Origin: Clostridia bacterium
GTDB taxonomy: Bacteria > Bacillota > Clostridia > Oscillospirales > Butyricicoccaceae
Direction: 5' to 3'
NCBI GenBank assembly: GCA_017547995.1
Contig: JAFYNW010000224.1
Location: forward strand, 1 to 8,901
DNA: 8,901 nucleotides
Shown here: positions 7,501-8,901 of the stretch, piece by piece
Layout of the letters: each line of letters opens with the position of its first letter
Numbering within the stretch: the stretch's first letter is position 1
Notes under the pieces: model-generated
What the model was told of the DNA's origin: nothing
Database searches by the model: none
The model's input: only the letters and a program-made list of their open reading frames with translations
Made by a program: the position numbers and the translations under genes

Positions 7501-8064
7501 TTCAGCGAGAGTTTCAACGTCGATTTCAGCGAGAAGCTTCTTGATAGCTTCAGCACCCATTTCTGCCTTAAAGTCGTCTTCGTACTTTTCTACGTAGTCT
7601 CTGTATTCTCTTTCGGAGAGAATCTGCTTCTTGATGAGTGGTGTATCACCAGGTTCTGTTACGATATAGGATGCAAAGTAGAGAACCTTTTCAAGGAGTC
7701 TTGGGGACATGTCAAGGATAAGACCCATCTTGGATGGGATACCCTTGAAGTACCAGATGTGGGAAACAGGAGCTGCGAGCTCAATGTGGCCCATTCTGTC
7801 ACGTCTTACCTTGCTCTTTGTGATTTCAACGCCGCAGCGTTCACAAACCTTACCCTTGAAACGTACCTTCTTGTACTTACCGCAGAAGCATTCCCAGTCC
7901 TTTGTAGGGCCAAAGATTTTTTCGCAGAAGAGACCGTCTCTTTCAGGCTTGAGTGTACGGTAGTTGATTGTTTCTGGTTTCTTAACTTCGCCGAAAGACC
8001 ATTCTCTGATTTTGTCCGGAGAAGCCAAACCAATTTTAATCGCGTCAAATGCCATATTATCCAT
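4531..8064 (-). CDS. rpoC: DNA-directed RNA polymerase subunit beta'
   Basis: Beta' forms one half of the RNA polymerase cleft and holds the active-site magnesium. The 1177-residue protein is full length for a Firmicutes beta' (about 1200). Visible in order: N-terminal zinc site C59, C61, C74, C77; the catalytic NADFDGDQM (446-454) with aspartates 448, 450 and 452; the bridge helix region SGARGSINQLRQLAGMRGL (707-725); the second zinc site C793, C867, C874, C877; and the trigger loop around GEPGTQLTMRTFHTGG (903-918) with His915. The trigger loop runs straight into GNDITQGLPR, so the large E. coli insert there is absent. The ATG at 8062-8064 has AAAGGAGG upstream, right after the rpoB stop 17 bases away, so rpoB and rpoC are coupled. 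A second ATG three codons in is a less likely start. Over 4939-8064 (1042 codons) there is no TTA, CTA or TCA codon, a sign of strong codon selection. Confidence 0.99.
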   Translation of the reverse strand: MDNMAFDAIKIGLASPDKIREWSFGEVKKPETINYRTLKPERDGLFCEKIFGPTKDWECFCGKYKKVRFKGKVCERCGVEITKSKVRRDRMGHIELAAPVSHIWYFKGIPSKMGLILDMSPRLLEKVLYFASYIVTEPGDTPLIKKQILSEREYRDYVEKYEDDFKAEMGAEAIKKLLAEIDVETLAEELREELKDAIGQNRVRITKRLEVVESFRKSGNKPEWMIMDVLPVIPPEIRPMVQLDGGRFATSDLNDLYRRVINRNNRLKKLLELKAPDIIVRNEKRMLQEAVDALIDNGRRGRPVTGPNNRALKSLSDMLKGKQGRFRQNLLGKRVDYSGRSVIVVGPDLKIFQCGLPKEMALELFKPFIMNKLVADGLANNIKSAKKMVERANTEVWDALDVIIKEHPVLLNRAPTLHRLGIQAFEPILVEGRALKLHPLVCTAYNADFDGDQMAVHVPLSAEAQAEARLLMLSANNLLKPQDGAPVAVPNQDLVLGPYYLTIDNEEEKGTGKIFVDADEALLAYDKGIVGIHAPIKVRVFKEVNGEMKSKIVPITVGRLIFNNAIPQDIGFVDRENPETMFDFEVNFTCGKKQLSAIIKKCIKKHGFALTAEVLDKIKALGFKYSTIGAATVSVADMSIPDAKYTLIAETEKRVATIDRQFKRGLITDEERYRLIVEEWDKTTKDVTNALSNHLAKFNPINMMSTSGARGSINQLRQLAGMRGLMANTAGKTIEIPIKSNFREGLSVLEYFISSRGARKGLADTALRTADSGYLTRRLVDVSQDVIIREEDCGCTKGIMAREIVDGNQVIEPFKDRLVGRYPVNDVLHPETGEVLASKDEIMNDASADKIIAAGITEVEIRTALECRARFGICAKCYGSNLASEEPIGIGEAVGIIAAQSIGEPGTQLTMRTFHTGGIAGNDITQGLPRVEEIFEARKPKKTAILSDLTGTVRIEEGKRGTMNAVTVTSEDGEAKTYQIPANIPLKVVNEGTVNKGDEIIEGVYNPHDVLRTRGPSAVREYIIQEVQRVYRQQGVDINDRHVEVIARQMMRKVRVETVGDTDLLPGVMVDLLEFEDANDALIAKGKEDGREYEMATCSPTLLGITKASLATDSFLSAASFQETTRVLTEAAIKGKVDPLLGLKENVIIGKLIPAGSGLDIYNDVSYNEVVEVADEE

Positions 8065-8081
8065 TTTTTCTTCTCCTCCTT

Positions 8082-8901
8082 TTATCTTTCGTTAAATGGT
8101 TCGTCATCCATGTCGACGTCCATTTCGTAGACTTCTTCAAATTCGTTGTCGGAGAATTCTTCTGCATTGCCTTCTTCATCTTCGAAGCCGAAGCCAGCTG
8201 CAGCGAATTCCTTATCGGAAGCTACTGTATCATTTTCTCTTACGAGATTTTCATAACCATCATCGTCGTAGTTTTCGTCGAGAACGATAACTTCGCCGTC
8301 CTTGTTGAGAACGTTGATATCGAGACCGAGAGACTGGAGTTCCTTTGTGAGAACCTTGAAGGATTCAGGAATACCAGGTGTTGGGATGTTCATGCCCTTG
8401 ATGATGGATTCGTATGTCTTAACTCTGCCGACGATGTCGTCAGACTTAACTGTAAGGATTTCCTGGAGAGTATAAGCAGCACCGTAAGCTTCGAGAGCCC
8501 AAACTTCCATTTCACCGAAACGCTGACCGCCGAACTGTGCCTTACCACCGAGAGGCTGCTGTGTAACGAGAGAGTATGGACCTGTGGAACGAGCGTGAAT
8601 CTTGTCGTCAACAAGATGAGCAAGCTTGAGGTAGTGCATGTAACCTACTGTAACAGGATTGTCGAATGGCTCACCTGTTCTGCCGTCGTAGAGGATTGTC
8701 TTACCGTCTTCTCTGAGGCCTGCTTCCTTGAGGAGGCCTCTGATATCTTCTTCTGTTGCGCCATCGAATACCGGTGTTGCAACGTGGATACCGAGTGTCT
8801 TAGCAGCGTAGGAGAGATGAGTTTCAAGAACCTGACCGATGTTCATACGGGATGGAACGCCGAGTGGGTTATGGCAGATATCAAGTGGTGTACCATCAGG
8901 A
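8082..8901 (-). CDS. rpoB: DNA-directed RNA polymerase subunit beta, C-terminal part (gene runs off the right edge)
   Basis: Beta forms the other half of the RNA polymerase cleft. The last 272 codons are present; the start and the rifampicin-binding region lie outside the window. The NPLGVPSRMNIGQ block near the edge, GKAQFGGQRFGEMEVWALEA (the beta clamp and switch region that contacts beta') and KGMNIPTPGIPESFKVL are typical of the beta C-terminus. After LGLDINVL the protein continues with about 74 residues of low-complexity, strongly acidic tail (28 Asp/Glu in the last 70 against 3 Lys/Arg) ending at TAA (8082-8084). B. subtilis beta also has an acidic tail, but as I remember it a shorter one. 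The gene is followed after 17 bases by rpoC, so the two are translated from one mRNA in near-equal amounts. There is no sign of a frameshift in the visible part. Confidence 0.98.
   Translation of the reverse strand, partial: PDGTPLDICHNPLGVPSRMNIGQVLETHLSYAAKTLGIHVATPVFDGATEEDIRGLLKEAGLREDGKTILYDGRTGEPFDNPVTVGYMHYLKLAHLVDDKIHARSTGPYSLVTQQPLGGKAQFGGQRFGEMEVWALEAYGAAYTLQEILTVKSDDIVGRVKTYESIIKGMNIPTPGIPESFKVLTKELQSLGLDINVLNKDGEVIVLDENYDDDGYENLVRENDTVASDKEFAAAGFGFEDEEGNAEEFSDNEFEEVYEMDVDMDDEPFNER

Noticed and set aside
4939..8130. 1063-codon plus-strand reading frame opposite rpoC
   Set aside because: It is codon-aligned with rpoC, has no recognisable domain, is rich in Cys, Val and Phe as expected of reversed codons, and arises from the lack of TTA/CTA/TCA in rpoC.

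Overview
The window is a block of core housekeeping genes, all read from the minus strand. In the direction of transcription (right to left) the order is rpoB (3' end only), rpoC, an L7Ae-family ribosomal-type protein gene, rpsL, rpsG, fusA, and tuf (5' part only). This is the rpoBC-str arrangement of Firmicutes. An L7Ae-like gene between rpoC and rpsL, an S12 of 140 residues with the longer Firmicutes N-terminal part, a beta' subunit without the large trigger-loop insert of E. coli, strong AGGAGG ribosome binding sites and AT-rich gaps all point to a Clostridia-type bacterium. An Oscillospiraceae/Ruminococcaceae-like organism is my best guess. The species cannot be told from the sequence alone.

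Right part (4531-8901): rpoB and rpoC encode the beta and beta' subunits of RNA polymerase. They are 17 bases apart, and the rpoC ribosome binding site directly follows the rpoB stop. rpoC ends at a strong rho-independent terminator (4479-4511).

Middle (4247-4530): a 284-base AT-rich gap holds that terminator, a small hairpin, a doubtful 19-codon reading frame, and a perfect-consensus sigma-A promoter (TTGACA, 17 bases, TATAAT; 4266-4294). The terminator and promoter appear to separate an rpoBC transcript from a str transcript.

Left part (1-4246): the str unit encodes an L7Ae-like K-turn-binding protein, ribosomal proteins S12 and S7, EF-G and EF-Tu. The rpsL-rpsG gap is long (179 bases) and contains an extended imperfect hairpin at the position where S7 feedback control acts in E. 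coli. rpsG starts at GTG. A second good sigma-A promoter between fusA and tuf (612-640) probably gives EF-Tu extra transcription.

Together the genes supply transcription (beta, beta') and translation (S12, S7, EF-G, EF-Tu). Codon use is extremely biased in rpoC and fusA, which creates very long but spurious reading frames on the opposite strand. I see no mobile element, CRISPR array, RNA gene, phage gene or new gene system. The points worth a second look are regulatory structures and small lineage-specific protein features.
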